Source of the DNA: JAUSIK01 sp964362915
GTDB lineage: Archaea > Nanobdellota > Nanobdellia > Pacearchaeales > GW2011-AR1
Length of the DNA stretch: 22,621 nucleotides
NCBI GenBank assembly: GCA_964362915.1
Contig: CAYIGH010000016.1
Location: forward strand, 1-22,621
Direction of reading: 5' to 3'
Part shown: positions 6,643 through 13,774 of the stretch, in pieces
How positions within the stretch are numbered: position 1 is the first letter of the stretch
How the letters are laid out: every line of letters begins with the position of its first letter
Translations under genes and position numbers: made by a program
Notes under the pieces: generated by a model
Seen by the model: only the letters and a program-made list of their open reading frames with translations
Told to the model about the DNA's origin: nothing
Database searches by the model: none

Positions 6643-8253
6643 ATGAAAAAAGAGAGCGTGAGAAAATTATTTTTGATTTTATCAATATTTCTTCTTCCAA
6701 ATGCAATAGCAATAAATAGTGCGGATTTTGCAATCTACACAGGTTCAGGAACATGGGAGCATAGTATAACCGCATTTGAAAAATTCTTGGAATGGAAAAA
6801 TCTTACATTTGAAGAAATAAACGCATGGGATATAAATCATAATGATTTACGCTCATACTATAAAGGCATCTTTTTTCCTGGAGGATGGGCATATAATTAT
6901 AAAAAATCAATTCACAATAGTGGAAATCAAAACATAAGAGATTTCATAAATTCTGGAGGGGCATATATTGGTATGAGCGCTGGAGCATATTATGCCTGTG
7001 ATAATGTTCGATGGGAGAATCAAGATTATCCCTACTATCTAAATTTGTTCCATGGAGATTGCATAGGACCGATAGAAGAAATTGCTCCCTGGCCGAATTA
7101 TGTTATGACAACAATGTCAATAAATAAAAATCATGAAGCAAATATTTATGAATCAGAAACAGAAGATATACTATATTATGGAGAGCCGTATTTTATTCCG
7201 TATCAAAATCAAGAAATGCAGGTTCTAGCAAGATGGAGTGTTCCATCTAATTTAATATTAGACAAAACTCCGGGAATTATCAGCTTTAATTATGGGCAAG
7301 GAAGAGTTCTATTAGTTGGGCCTCATCCAGAGATAGAAGAAGATTCTGACAGAGATGGAAACAATTTCGCAGACGAATTAAACGACAATGGTTCAGATTG
7401 GCCATTTCTGTGGACAGCATTAGACTGGCTCCTGCAAAAACCTATTTCACAGCCTCCTGAACTGCCTGCAGGAAATCAGCAAGTTGTTAATGACACAATT
7501 GCTCCAATAATTCATTCATTCTCAGATTCCCCAGATCCTCTAACTGCAGGAACATTATTAACAATAAAAGCAAATGTAACTGACGACGTAGCAATAAGTT
7601 CTGTAAGAGTTAATATTCTAGATATTTTTTATCTAATGTCTTTTGAGCAAGGCACAGCAGGAACAATTTTTTATGATAATTTTGAATCAGGGTCTCTTTC
7701 TGGCTGGACAACAACAGCAGTTTCAGGAGGACAAAAATGGATAGCATCAACAACAAATCCATTTCAAGGAACATGGCATGCGCAATCTCAGCCCCGCTCA
7801 ACTAGTGAGCCTGCTAGTGTTTTAGAAAGAATAATTCCTACAATAAACTATAATGGTATAACAATAAAGTATGCAAGAAAACTAGTTGGTTTGGATGTGG
7901 GCGATGAATTCAAGGCAAAATGGTTTGACGGCTCTTCTTGGAATATTTTAGAGCAAACAGGAAGCAAGTCTGCAAATGATGCATCATACGTAATAAAATC
8001 ATTCTCTCTTCCTTCAATAGCAAATAATAATGCAAACTTTAAGATAAGGTTTGAATGCACTGCAGGGGCAGTATCTGAATACTGTAGAATAGACAATGTA
8101 AATATCTCTGCCTCAAGCTCGCCAACTGGATTTTACACATACAAATTTAATACATCTAATCTAACAAATGACACTTATGCCTATACAATCTATGTAAATG
8201 ACACATCAGGCAATCAGCCAATTCCACAAGGCGGAGATTTTACGATTTTATAA
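6643..8253 (+). CDS. Secreted BPL_N-type class I amidotransferase-fold protein with jelly-roll-like and Ig-like domains
   Basis: Residues are numbered from a GTG at 6640; the adjacent ATG at 6643 is preferred because it lies at the TATA-predicted transcript start. Residues 1-25 are a signal peptide. Residues 28-268 resemble the BPL_N (biotin-protein-ligase N-terminal-like, PF09825) family of the glutamine amidotransferase superfamily: FFPGGWAYNY near 78, the nucleophile elbow GMSAGAYYA at 111-119, and VGPHPEIEEDSDRDG with H229/E231. The elbow residue is Ser113 where Cys is usual. Residues 285-340 and 495-537 are two halves of one Ig-like domain (DDVAISSVRVN ... GFYTYKFNTSNL). Between them (344-491) lies a jelly-roll-like domain shared with the N-terminus of the 1123-residue protein (DNFESGSLSGW, WFDGSSW, NFKIRFEC, IDNVNI). 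The substrate is unknown. It acts outside the cell by its signal peptide. Confidence 0.85.
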   Translation: MKKESVRKLFLILSIFLLPNAIAINSADFAIYTGSGTWEHSITAFEKFLEWKNLTFEEINAWDINHNDLRSYYKGIFFPGGWAYNYKKSIHNSGNQNIRDFINSGGAYIGMSAGAYYACDNVRWENQDYPYYLNLFHGDCIGPIEEIAPWPNYVMTTMSINKNHEANIYESETEDILYYGEPYFIPYQNQEMQVLARWSVPSNLILDKTPGIISFNYGQGRVLLVGPHPEIEEDSDRDGNNFADELNDNGSDWPFLWTALDWLLQKPISQPPELPAGNQQVVNDTIAPIIHSFSDSPDPLTAGTLLTIKANVTDDVAISSVRVNILDIFYLMSFEQGTAGTIFYDNFESGSLSGWTTTAVSGGQKWIASTTNPFQGTWHAQSQPRSTSEPASVLERIIPTINYNGITIKYARKLVGLDVGDEFKAKWFDGSSWNILEQTGSKSANDASYVIKSFSLPSIANNNANFKIRFECTAGAVSEYCRIDNVNISASSSPTGFYTYKFNTSNLTNDTYAYTIYVNDTSGNQPIPQGGDFTIL

Positions 8254-8460
8254 TATCAAAATTTATATGATTATCAATATGCTGAACGCATAAAAGAGAT
8301 AATTTTAATTAATCATAAAATCATAGGAAAAATCCAAAATAAGAAAAAAATACTAAAAATAACAAAAGGAGAAAGATTAAGTCTTGAAGTTATAGGAAAA
8401 AAATATGAGAAAAGATTGCAGGAGATGAAAGAAGAGCTGCCTGTTTTGGGGAGAGATTGA
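8254..8460 (+). pseudogene. Open frame directly after the amidotransferase-fold gene, probable gene remnant
   Basis: The frame of the preceding gene continues after its TAA for 68 codons to a TGA at 8458-8460. The conceptual peptide is lysine-rich and helical-looking, containing ERIKEIILINHKIIGKI and LSLEVIGKKYEKRLQEM. There is no in-frame ATG near its beginning, although AAATTTATATG at 8258-8268 could serve as TATA box. I do not recognise the family. It may be the end of a gene that lost its 5' part, or a chance open frame. Confidence 0.3.
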
Positions 8461-8501
8461 AAAGGTTTAAAGATTGAAAAACCTGAACTCCTCATCGAAA
8501 G

Positions 8502-8548
8502 TTTTATATATATTAGCTGTATAATTATATAAGATTACTGTATAAATT
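8502..8548 (+). promoter_or_regulatory. Promoter region of the MNT/HEPN pair with 21-bp-spaced direct repeats
   Basis: Three TATA-like elements occur: TTTTATATA (8502-8510), AATTATATAAG (8522-8532) and TGTATAAATT (8539-8548). The octamer CTGTATAA occurs at 8517-8524 and 8538-8545, exactly 21 bp apart (two helical turns). Same-face repeats over the promoter suit autoregulation by the winged-helix protein encoded downstream. Function is inferred. Confidence 0.4.
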
Positions 8549-8585
8549 AAAAACATAAAATGATAACAAATAATGAAAAAAAATC

Positions 8586-9149
8586 TTGAAATTTTTATTA
8601 GCTCATTTTAATAGCGATTATTCTATTAATGAAATTGCAAAAAAATGCGGTTTAGCGCCAAACGGAGCTTATGAGATATTAAAGAAATTTGAAGAAAAAG
8701 AAATATTATTACCCAAAAAAATAGCTAATTCTAAATCATATAAAATTAATTTTAATAGCATAGAAACAAATAAGCTATTGGAGCTTGTATTAATACCAGA
8801 CTATAGAGAATCTAAAATAAAATATAGGTATAATGATTTAAAGCCTTTAGAAAATATGACTAAGCTTTGCATAATCTTTGGTTCGTATATAACAAAAAAA
8901 GAAAAGCCAAATGATATTGATATTTTGTTTGTCATAAAAAAATCAGATTATAAAAAGTATTCAGAGGTTTTGGAAAAAACAAAGAGAATTTTTCCCTTGA
9001 AGCTACATGATGTTATTCAAACAAAAGAAGACCTAACTAAAAATATAAAAAAAGAAGAAAAATTAATCATGGAAGCAATGTCTGAAGGAATAGTCCTATG
9101 GGGGCATGAATCTTTTATCGAGGTAATAAAAAATGCAGCTAAAAAATAA
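8586..9149 (+). CDS. Winged-helix/MNT nucleotidyltransferase, antitoxin-like partner of HEPN protein
   Basis: Residues 1-55 form a winged-helix domain (YSINEIAKKCGLAPNGAYEI). Residues 96-116 carry the minimal nucleotidyltransferase motif IIFGSY followed by NDIDILF, with G99-S100 and D110/D112. In MNT/HEPN modules such proteins neutralise the HEPN toxin, in known cases by adding AMP. The longest frame opens only with TTG at 8586. Twenty-six bases upstream an ATG at 8560 reads MITNNEKK and then hits TGA; one extra A in the A8 run (8576-8583) would join it to give MITNNEKKILKFLLAHFN, a natural N-terminus. The gene therefore appears frameshifted by one base, or uses slippage, or the read has an error. 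It overlaps the HEPN gene by 17 bp, as expected for translational coupling. Confidence 0.8.
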   Translation: MKFLLAHFNSDYSINEIAKKCGLAPNGAYEILKKFEEKEILLPKKIANSKSYKINFNSIETNKLLELVLIPDYRESKIKYRYNDLKPLENMTKLCIIFGSYITKKEKPNDIDILFVIKKSDYKKYSEVLEKTKRIFPLKLHDVIQTKEDLTKNIKKEEKLIMEAMSEGIVLWGHESFIEVIKNAAKK

Positions 9150-9753
9150 ACTTGATAAATGTTTTAAAGAAGGTGAAAAGGGAGGAGAACGTCATAAAGG
9201 GCTAAAAAAAATAGAATTAGATGAAGGTCTGATTGATGAACATTTAAAAAAAGCAGGACATAATTTAAATGCAGTTACAGAATTTAAAAATATTAGATAT
9301 TCTGATTGGTCGGCAAGTGCTGCTTTTTATGCTCTTTATCATTGCCTATTAGCCTCGCTTATTAAATTTGGATATCAATCAAGAAATCAAACCTGTACAT
9401 TTGCTTTTATTGAAGATTTAATTAACCAAGGAAAAATTTCTTTAAAATTAGAGGAGTTAAAAGAAATTTTTGACAAAGATGTTACAGAAAACTTAGCTCA
9501 TAGTGAAAAAATATTAGATATACGAGAAAATATGCAATATTCATTTAAAACATCAATGGAAGAAGAGTTTGATAAATTACTTGAAAGGACAAAATTATTA
9601 TTTGATAAAATAAGAAGAGAAATAGAAAATAAGAAGAGAAATAGAAAAAACAGAAAAATCAAGGCAAAGGGCATAACAATAAAATACAAGCACGTGCAAA
9701 ATATAAGGCAAATTGCAAGAATAAACGAAAAAATACTGGAGGAAATTAAGTAA
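9133..9753 (+). CDS. HEPN-domain protein, toxin-like partner of MNT protein
   Basis: Residues 28-165 form an all-helical HEPN domain (RYSDWSASAAFYALYHCLL at 55-73; TENLAHSEKILDIRENMQYS at 118-137). HEPN toxins are RNases or tRNA-modifying factors using an R-x4-6-H motif. Here the expected position reads R131-ENMQ-Y136, with Tyr in place of His, so RNase activity is uncertain. The start at 9133 is supported by GAGGT at 9120-9124 and overlaps the MNT gene by 17 bp. A perfect 19-bp tandem duplication (9607-9644), not a multiple of three, shifts the frame around residue 165. Removing one copy gives a protein ending REIEKTEKSRQRA about 40 residues earlier, so the basic tail after residue about 168 may be an out-of-frame extension. 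Confidence 0.75.
   Translation: MQLKNKLDKCFKEGEKGGERHKGLKKIELDEGLIDEHLKKAGHNLNAVTEFKNIRYSDWSASAAFYALYHCLLASLIKFGYQSRNQTCTFAFIEDLINQGKISLKLEELKEIFDKDVTENLAHSEKILDIRENMQYSFKTSMEEEFDKLLERTKLLFDKIRREIENKKRNRKNRKIKAKGITIKYKHVQNIRQIARINEKILEEIK
9607..9644 (+). repeat. Perfect 19-bp tandem duplication within the HEPN gene
   Basis: The unit AAAATAAGAAGAGAAATAG occurs at 9607-9625 and again at 9626-9644. Its length is not divisible by three, so the duplication changes the reading frame of everything downstream in the gene. Confidence 0.95.
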
Positions 9754-9757
9754 AAAT

Positions 9758-9766
9758 GTTTATAAG
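9758..9766 (+). promoter_or_regulatory. TATA box of the large Ig-like surface protein gene
   Basis: GTTTATAAG is centred 26 bp before the ATG at 9788, giving a leaderless transcript separate from the MNT/HEPN pair. Confidence 0.6.
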
Positions 9767-9787
9767 TTAAAAGAGGCTAATATTAAA

Positions 9788-12700
9788 ATGCAAAGAAAGA
9801 CGGTGAAAAAGGCATTATTATTATTTATTGTAATAATGGCAATTCAGTTAGTAAATGCTGCCACGATTTTTTCAGATACATTTGAAGATGGAAGCATTTC
9901 AGATTGGATAACCACTGGTGGCGCTGGAAACTGGCATACTAACAACACTGGACCAATAGACCCCCCAATAGGCAGTTGGCATATTATTTCAACAAGCGGA
10001 AACAATAATCCTGTATATGCTGAAAGAAGTATAAGCACTAACAGTTACCAGAATATAGTTTTTAGTTTTTATTACAAACCAGATACAAACGATTTAGATT
10101 GTGCAGACGGAGACTTTTTAAGGGGCGAATGGTTTGATGGCTCTTCATGGAGTATTCTTCTTGATATTTGCGGAAATGTGCCTACAAGTTATACACTAAG
10201 TACCAATAATTTAAACTCTGCTGCGAACAATAATCCTAACTTTAAGATAAGATTTGGATGCAGGGGAGGAGCGGGAACAGAGGGGTGTGCAATAGATAAT
10301 GTCAGCATAGACGGATCTTTAATCTCTGACTCAACACCTCCAATAGTAACAATAAACTTCCCAATAAATAATGCATTTTATAAATCAATATTAAACTTTA
10401 ACGTTTCTCTAAATGAAAACGGCTCTGTGATATATTCTCTAAATGGAGGAATAAACAATAAATCCATGACAGGAAATGAGAAATCCCAATTTGGCCTAAA
10501 CTTTAATGCTACAAATAATTCAATAACAGATGGCATTTACACTTTTCAAGTTTATGCTAATGATACAAATGGGAATAAAAACTATACAACTACAGCACAG
10601 TTTACCTATGATACAACAAATCCTGCCTTAAGGATAATTCATCCGCAAAACACAACTTATACAACAACTTCTCTGCAAATAAATTTCACAATCTCTGATA
10701 CAAACCTTCAAAGCTGTTGGTACACTGATAACAATGGGCAGACAAACACAACTTTAACAAACTGCCAAAACACTTCTTATACAGCATCGCAGGGCTCAAC
10801 GACTCTAAGAATATATGCAAATGATTCAGCAGGAAATATAAATAACAGCGAACAAGTAACATTTTTCGTAGATAGTATAATGCCTTTAATCTCATTTAGT
10901 TCTCTAACACAAGCAAATAATTCAATTATCTCTTACAATTCAATCTTTATTAACACAACAATAACTGAAACCAACTTTGCAAACATAACATTCTCTCTTC
11001 ACAATACAACATCGTTAGTAAATATAACAACATATTTAACACAAACATTGTCAATTAATTTCACATCTCTTCCAGATGGAACATATTTCTATAATGTAAC
11101 AATAAAAGACATTCTAAACAAGCAAAATACAACAGAAACTAGAACTATAACAATAGATACAACAGCCCCTGCATTAAATATTACACATCCTTTAAACATA
11201 TCATATAGCTCTATTCAGATAGCTATTAATTACACTGTATCAGACACGAATTTACAATCTTGCTGGTATACAACAAATAACGGAGTAACAAACACATCAA
11301 TTTCATGCGGACAAAATATCACAGGCCTTTCTTCTCAGCAAGGAAGCTCAATATGGAGAATATATTCTAATGACTCTGCGGGGAATATTAATTCTTCTTC
11401 TGTAACATTTTTCGTAGATTCAATAAGTCCATCGCTGTCAATTTCTTATCCTACAGAAGGCTCAACTTTTGGTACAAACATAAGCCTACAGTTAAATTTC
11501 ACAGTTTCAGACACGAATTTACAATCTTGCTGGTATCATATAGATTCAACAAATAACATAACAATACCTAATTGTGCAAACACAACATTCAACACAACGT
11601 CAGGCACTCATACATTATATTTATATGCAAATGATACATTAAATAATAAGGCTTTACAAACAGTGAATTTCACAGTTTCAATAGGAGCGCCGAGTATATC
11701 CATATCTTCTCCATCAGCAGGGACATATCTAAATACAAATAATGTGCAATTTACTTATACAGCAACTGATGTAGATTTACAGGCATGTGAATTATGGGGG
11801 GACTTTACAGGCACATTTGCAAAAAATCAGACAAACACTACACTTCAATCAGGTCAAACAAGCTCTTTTTCTTTATCCCTATTAGAAAGCTCATATCAAT
11901 GGAATATTAGATGTAATGATGCTCTGGGAAATAACGCAGCAAGCGGAAATCGAACATTTATTATAGATACAACATTTCCTACAATTTCTTTGACAGAACC
12001 AACAGGCACAAAAACCTCTAGAAATGACATTCCAGTTACATTCACGACCTCTGATACTAATCTTCAAAGCTGTTGGTATAATCTCTATACAGGCTCTAGC
12101 TTAGAAATATCTAACACAACAATCAGCTGTTCACAAACAGCATACTTCAATGTAACATTCGATGCAGTGTTTATATTAAATTTCTACGCAAATGATTCAG
12201 CAGGAAATACAAATAGCTCTAGTTCAACTTTCACAGTTGATACATCCACTCCGCCTTCTCCTGGTGGTGGAAGCTCTGGCGGAAGTTCAGGCGGCGGTGG
12301 AGGAATAGCTCCAACAAAATCAACACAAAACCAAACCAAACCACTAGCAGTGAGCATAAAAGAGCTAGAAACAATTACAATAAAAAGAGGAACAAATACA
12401 TCTCTAGAAATAGAAGTGACAAATAATGATAAAAGATTTATTAATAACTGCAGATTAAGAATAGTCTCTATTTTGCAGCAATTCATCAAAAATGAACAAG
12501 CAAAAGGCCTTAGTCCTGGAGAAAGATTTAAATTTATCTTAGAAATAAATATTCCAAATAATGCAGAAATAGGGAGATTCAATGCAGACCTTACTATTCA
12601 ATGTGACGAAGGGGAAAAATCAACTCCATTAGAGTTGCTAATATATAGAAATAGCTTTGAAGCCACGCTTGTAAATTATGAGAGAGAAGCAGATAAATTA

Positions 12701-13159
12701 AGAATTATTTATATATTGGAAGAATTCGCACAAAAAAACCATGAAATCCTATTGCAATATGAGTTATTTGACGCAAAACAGCTTCTTGTTTCTAAGGGAG
12801 AGGAGAAAATAAAGCTCAATGCAGGAGAGCGCAGAGAAAATACGCTAAACATAGAAATGCCAAAAGGCATAGTTGGGGAATTTGACCTTAAAATAATATT
12901 GACTGATGATACTGCTACCAATGAATTAAAAGAAAAACTGGATTTAACAGGCAAACTTACAGGGTTTACAGTCTCAGATGAAAACAGAAGAACACTTTCT
13001 ATATTCGGCATAATATTAACATCAGGGATTATACTTTTCTTTCTTTCAAGATTTTTATATAATTCTTATCAAAGCCATAAAGCTAAAAAAATAAGGCCAA
13101 ACATAGAAGAAAAATTTGGAAGAAGACTAATAAAGTTAGATATAGGCCATCATAAATAA
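9788..13159 (+). CDS. Giant Ig-like repeat cell-surface protein with C-terminal membrane anchor
   Basis: This is a 1123-residue envelope protein. Residues 1-24 are a signal peptide. Residues 26-178 form a jelly-roll-like domain homologous to that in the amidotransferase-fold protein (DTFEDGSISDW, WFDGSSW, NFKIRFGC, AIDNVSI). Residues 182-817 hold about seven Ig-like repeats; four contain the string SDTNLQSCWY (303, 485, 573 and 755) and a fifth reads DVDLQACELW (661), each with a later cysteine that could close an intradomain disulfide. A Gly/Ser hinge (826-839) leads to a membrane-proximal beta region (850-1050). One membrane helix (about 1069-1088) and a basic cytoplasmic tail follow. More than 40 N-x-S/T sequons suggest dense N-glycosylation, as in S-layer glycoproteins. 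The role (S-layer, adhesin or symbiotic contact) cannot be decided from sequence. Confidence 0.88.
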   Translation: MQRKTVKKALLLFIVIMAIQLVNAATIFSDTFEDGSISDWITTGGAGNWHTNNTGPIDPPIGSWHIISTSGNNNPVYAERSISTNSYQNIVFSFYYKPDTNDLDCADGDFLRGEWFDGSSWSILLDICGNVPTSYTLSTNNLNSAANNNPNFKIRFGCRGGAGTEGCAIDNVSIDGSLISDSTPPIVTINFPINNAFYKSILNFNVSLNENGSVIYSLNGGINNKSMTGNEKSQFGLNFNATNNSITDGIYTFQVYANDTNGNKNYTTTAQFTYDTTNPALRIIHPQNTTYTTTSLQINFTISDTNLQSCWYTDNNGQTNTTLTNCQNTSYTASQGSTTLRIYANDSAGNINNSEQVTFFVDSIMPLISFSSLTQANNSIISYNSIFINTTITETNFANITFSLHNTTSLVNITTYLTQTLSINFTSLPDGTYFYNVTIKDILNKQNTTETRTITIDTTAPALNITHPLNISYSSIQIAINYTVSDTNLQSCWYTTNNGVTNTSISCGQNITGLSSQQGSSIWRIYSNDSAGNINSSSVTFFVDSISPSLSISYPTEGSTFGTNISLQLNFTVSDTNLQSCWYHIDSTNNITIPNCANTTFNTTSGTHTLYLYANDTLNNKALQTVNFTVSIGAPSISISSPSAGTYLNTNNVQFTYTATDVDLQACELWGDFTGTFAKNQTNTTLQSGQTSSFSLSLLESSYQWNIRCNDALGNNAASGNRTFIIDTTFPTISLTEPTGTKTSRNDIPVTFTTSDTNLQSCWYNLYTGSSLEISNTTISCSQTAYFNVTFDAVFILNFYANDSAGNTNSSSSTFTVDTSTPPSPGGGSSGGSSGGGGGIAPTKSTQNQTKPLAVSIKELETITIKRGTNTSLEIEVTNNDKRFINNCRLRIVSILQQFIKNEQAKGLSPGERFKFILEINIPNNAEIGRFNADLTIQCDEGEKSTPLELLIYRNSFEATLVNYEREADKLRIIYILEEFAQKNHEILLQYELFDAKQLLVSKGEEKIKLNAGERRENTLNIEMPKGIVGEFDLKIILTDDTATNELKEKLDLTGKLTGFTVSDENRRTLSIFGIILTSGIILFFLSRFLYNSYQSHKAKKIRPNIEEKFGRRLIKLDIGHHK

Positions 13160-13405
13160 ATTCTAAGGGGCAAATAATTGTTCTAGAACGAATAAATATT
13201 TATAAAGATTCTAAAGTTCGTTATAAAAGATGAAGATTCATATGTTCAAAGTGATATCAGAGCAATTACGCAGCTCGACAAAATAAGCTGCAAGGTGATT
13301 GTCTATTGAGCCCAAAAATATTGTTGAATATATCTCATAAAATACAGAAAAATTTAAATACTACAGTATACACGGGTGGGTATACACTATAAAGGATAAC
13401 TGAAA
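13160..13405 (+). other. Intergenic region before the AbrB-cdc48 operon
   Basis: No confident gene is seen. A TATA-like ATATTTATAAAG at 13196-13207 precedes an 18-codon ORF from ATG 13230 to TAA 13286 that I do not recognise. GCAGCT (13270-13275) and AGCTGC (13286-13291) can form a 6-bp hairpin with a 10-base loop. A small RNA driven by that TATA box is possible but has no identifiable family, and I could not see proper C/D or H/ACA boxes. Confidence 0.35.
13351..13396 (+). promoter_or_regulatory. Promoter, candidate operator and weak ribosome site of the AbrB-cdc48 operon
   Basis: A TATA element AATTTAAATA (13351-13360) predicts a transcript start near 13382. GTATACAC occurs at 13366-13373 and 13380-13387 (14 bp apart), and the GTATAC cores also form an inverted repeat across the start. 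The AbrB-like product of the first gene could bind here. AAAGGA at 13391-13396 is a weak Shine-Dalgarno site. Confidence 0.45.
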
Positions 13406-13774
13406 ATGACAGACATATTTGACGCAATGATATTATGCAAGAATTGCAATAAAGAGATGACACAGGGATTTGTTGAAAGAGACGGAGCAGAGCTTAGGGC
13501 AGTTAAATGCAAAGAATGTGGAGATGTGATTATACATCCAGCTGACTTAAATTGCTTGGAGCAATTTAAAGACCTGAAAGGAAAAACTTATAATGTTAAA
13601 TTAAGAGTTGTAGGAAACAGCCACGCTATAAGCATTCCAAAAGAAATAGTCGATTTTATGAATGAAATGCATAGAAGTGCGAGGAAAGATATGGATGACA
13701 TGGTTAGATTATGCTTTGAAGATTTTAGAACATTAAATGTAATATTTGGAGATATGGAAGATGAAAAAGAATGA
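13406..13774 (+). CDS. Zinc-ribbon/SpoVT-AbrB-type small protein, first gene of cdc48 operon
   Basis: The 122-residue protein has an N-terminal zinc ribbon with C11/C14 (CKNC) and C35/C38 (CKEC). An AbrB/MazE-like swapped-hairpin DNA-binding domain follows at about residues 58-87 (TYNVKLRVVGNSHAISIPKE). Such proteins are usually dimeric transcription regulators, or in some operons antitoxin-like partners. It overlaps cdc48 by 14 bp, implying co-translation; it might regulate the operon through the repeats at its promoter. The start at 13406 has a weak ribosome site upstream; an internal ATG at 13427 is the alternative. Confidence 0.75.
   Translation: MTDIFDAMILCKNCNKEMTQGFVERDGAELRAVKCKECGDVIIHPADLNCLEQFKDLKGKTYNVKLRVVGNSHAISIPKEIVDFMNEMHRSARKDMDDMVRLCFEDFRTLNVIFGDMEDEKE

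Noticed and set aside
6973..7005. Assignment of the amidotransferase-fold protein to cyanophycinase/S51
   Set aside because: The SDRDG-containing tail and the PHPE motif match BPL_N better; only the Ser residue recalls S51.
12184..12582. 132-codon minus-strand ORF opposite the Ig-like protein gene
   Set aside because: It mirrors the Gly/Ser hinge as a proline string and has no promoter; a shadow frame.
13230..13286. 18-codon ORF as a gene
   Set aside because: Too short, with no recognisable similarity and only a TATA-like element in support; noted only within the intergenic description.
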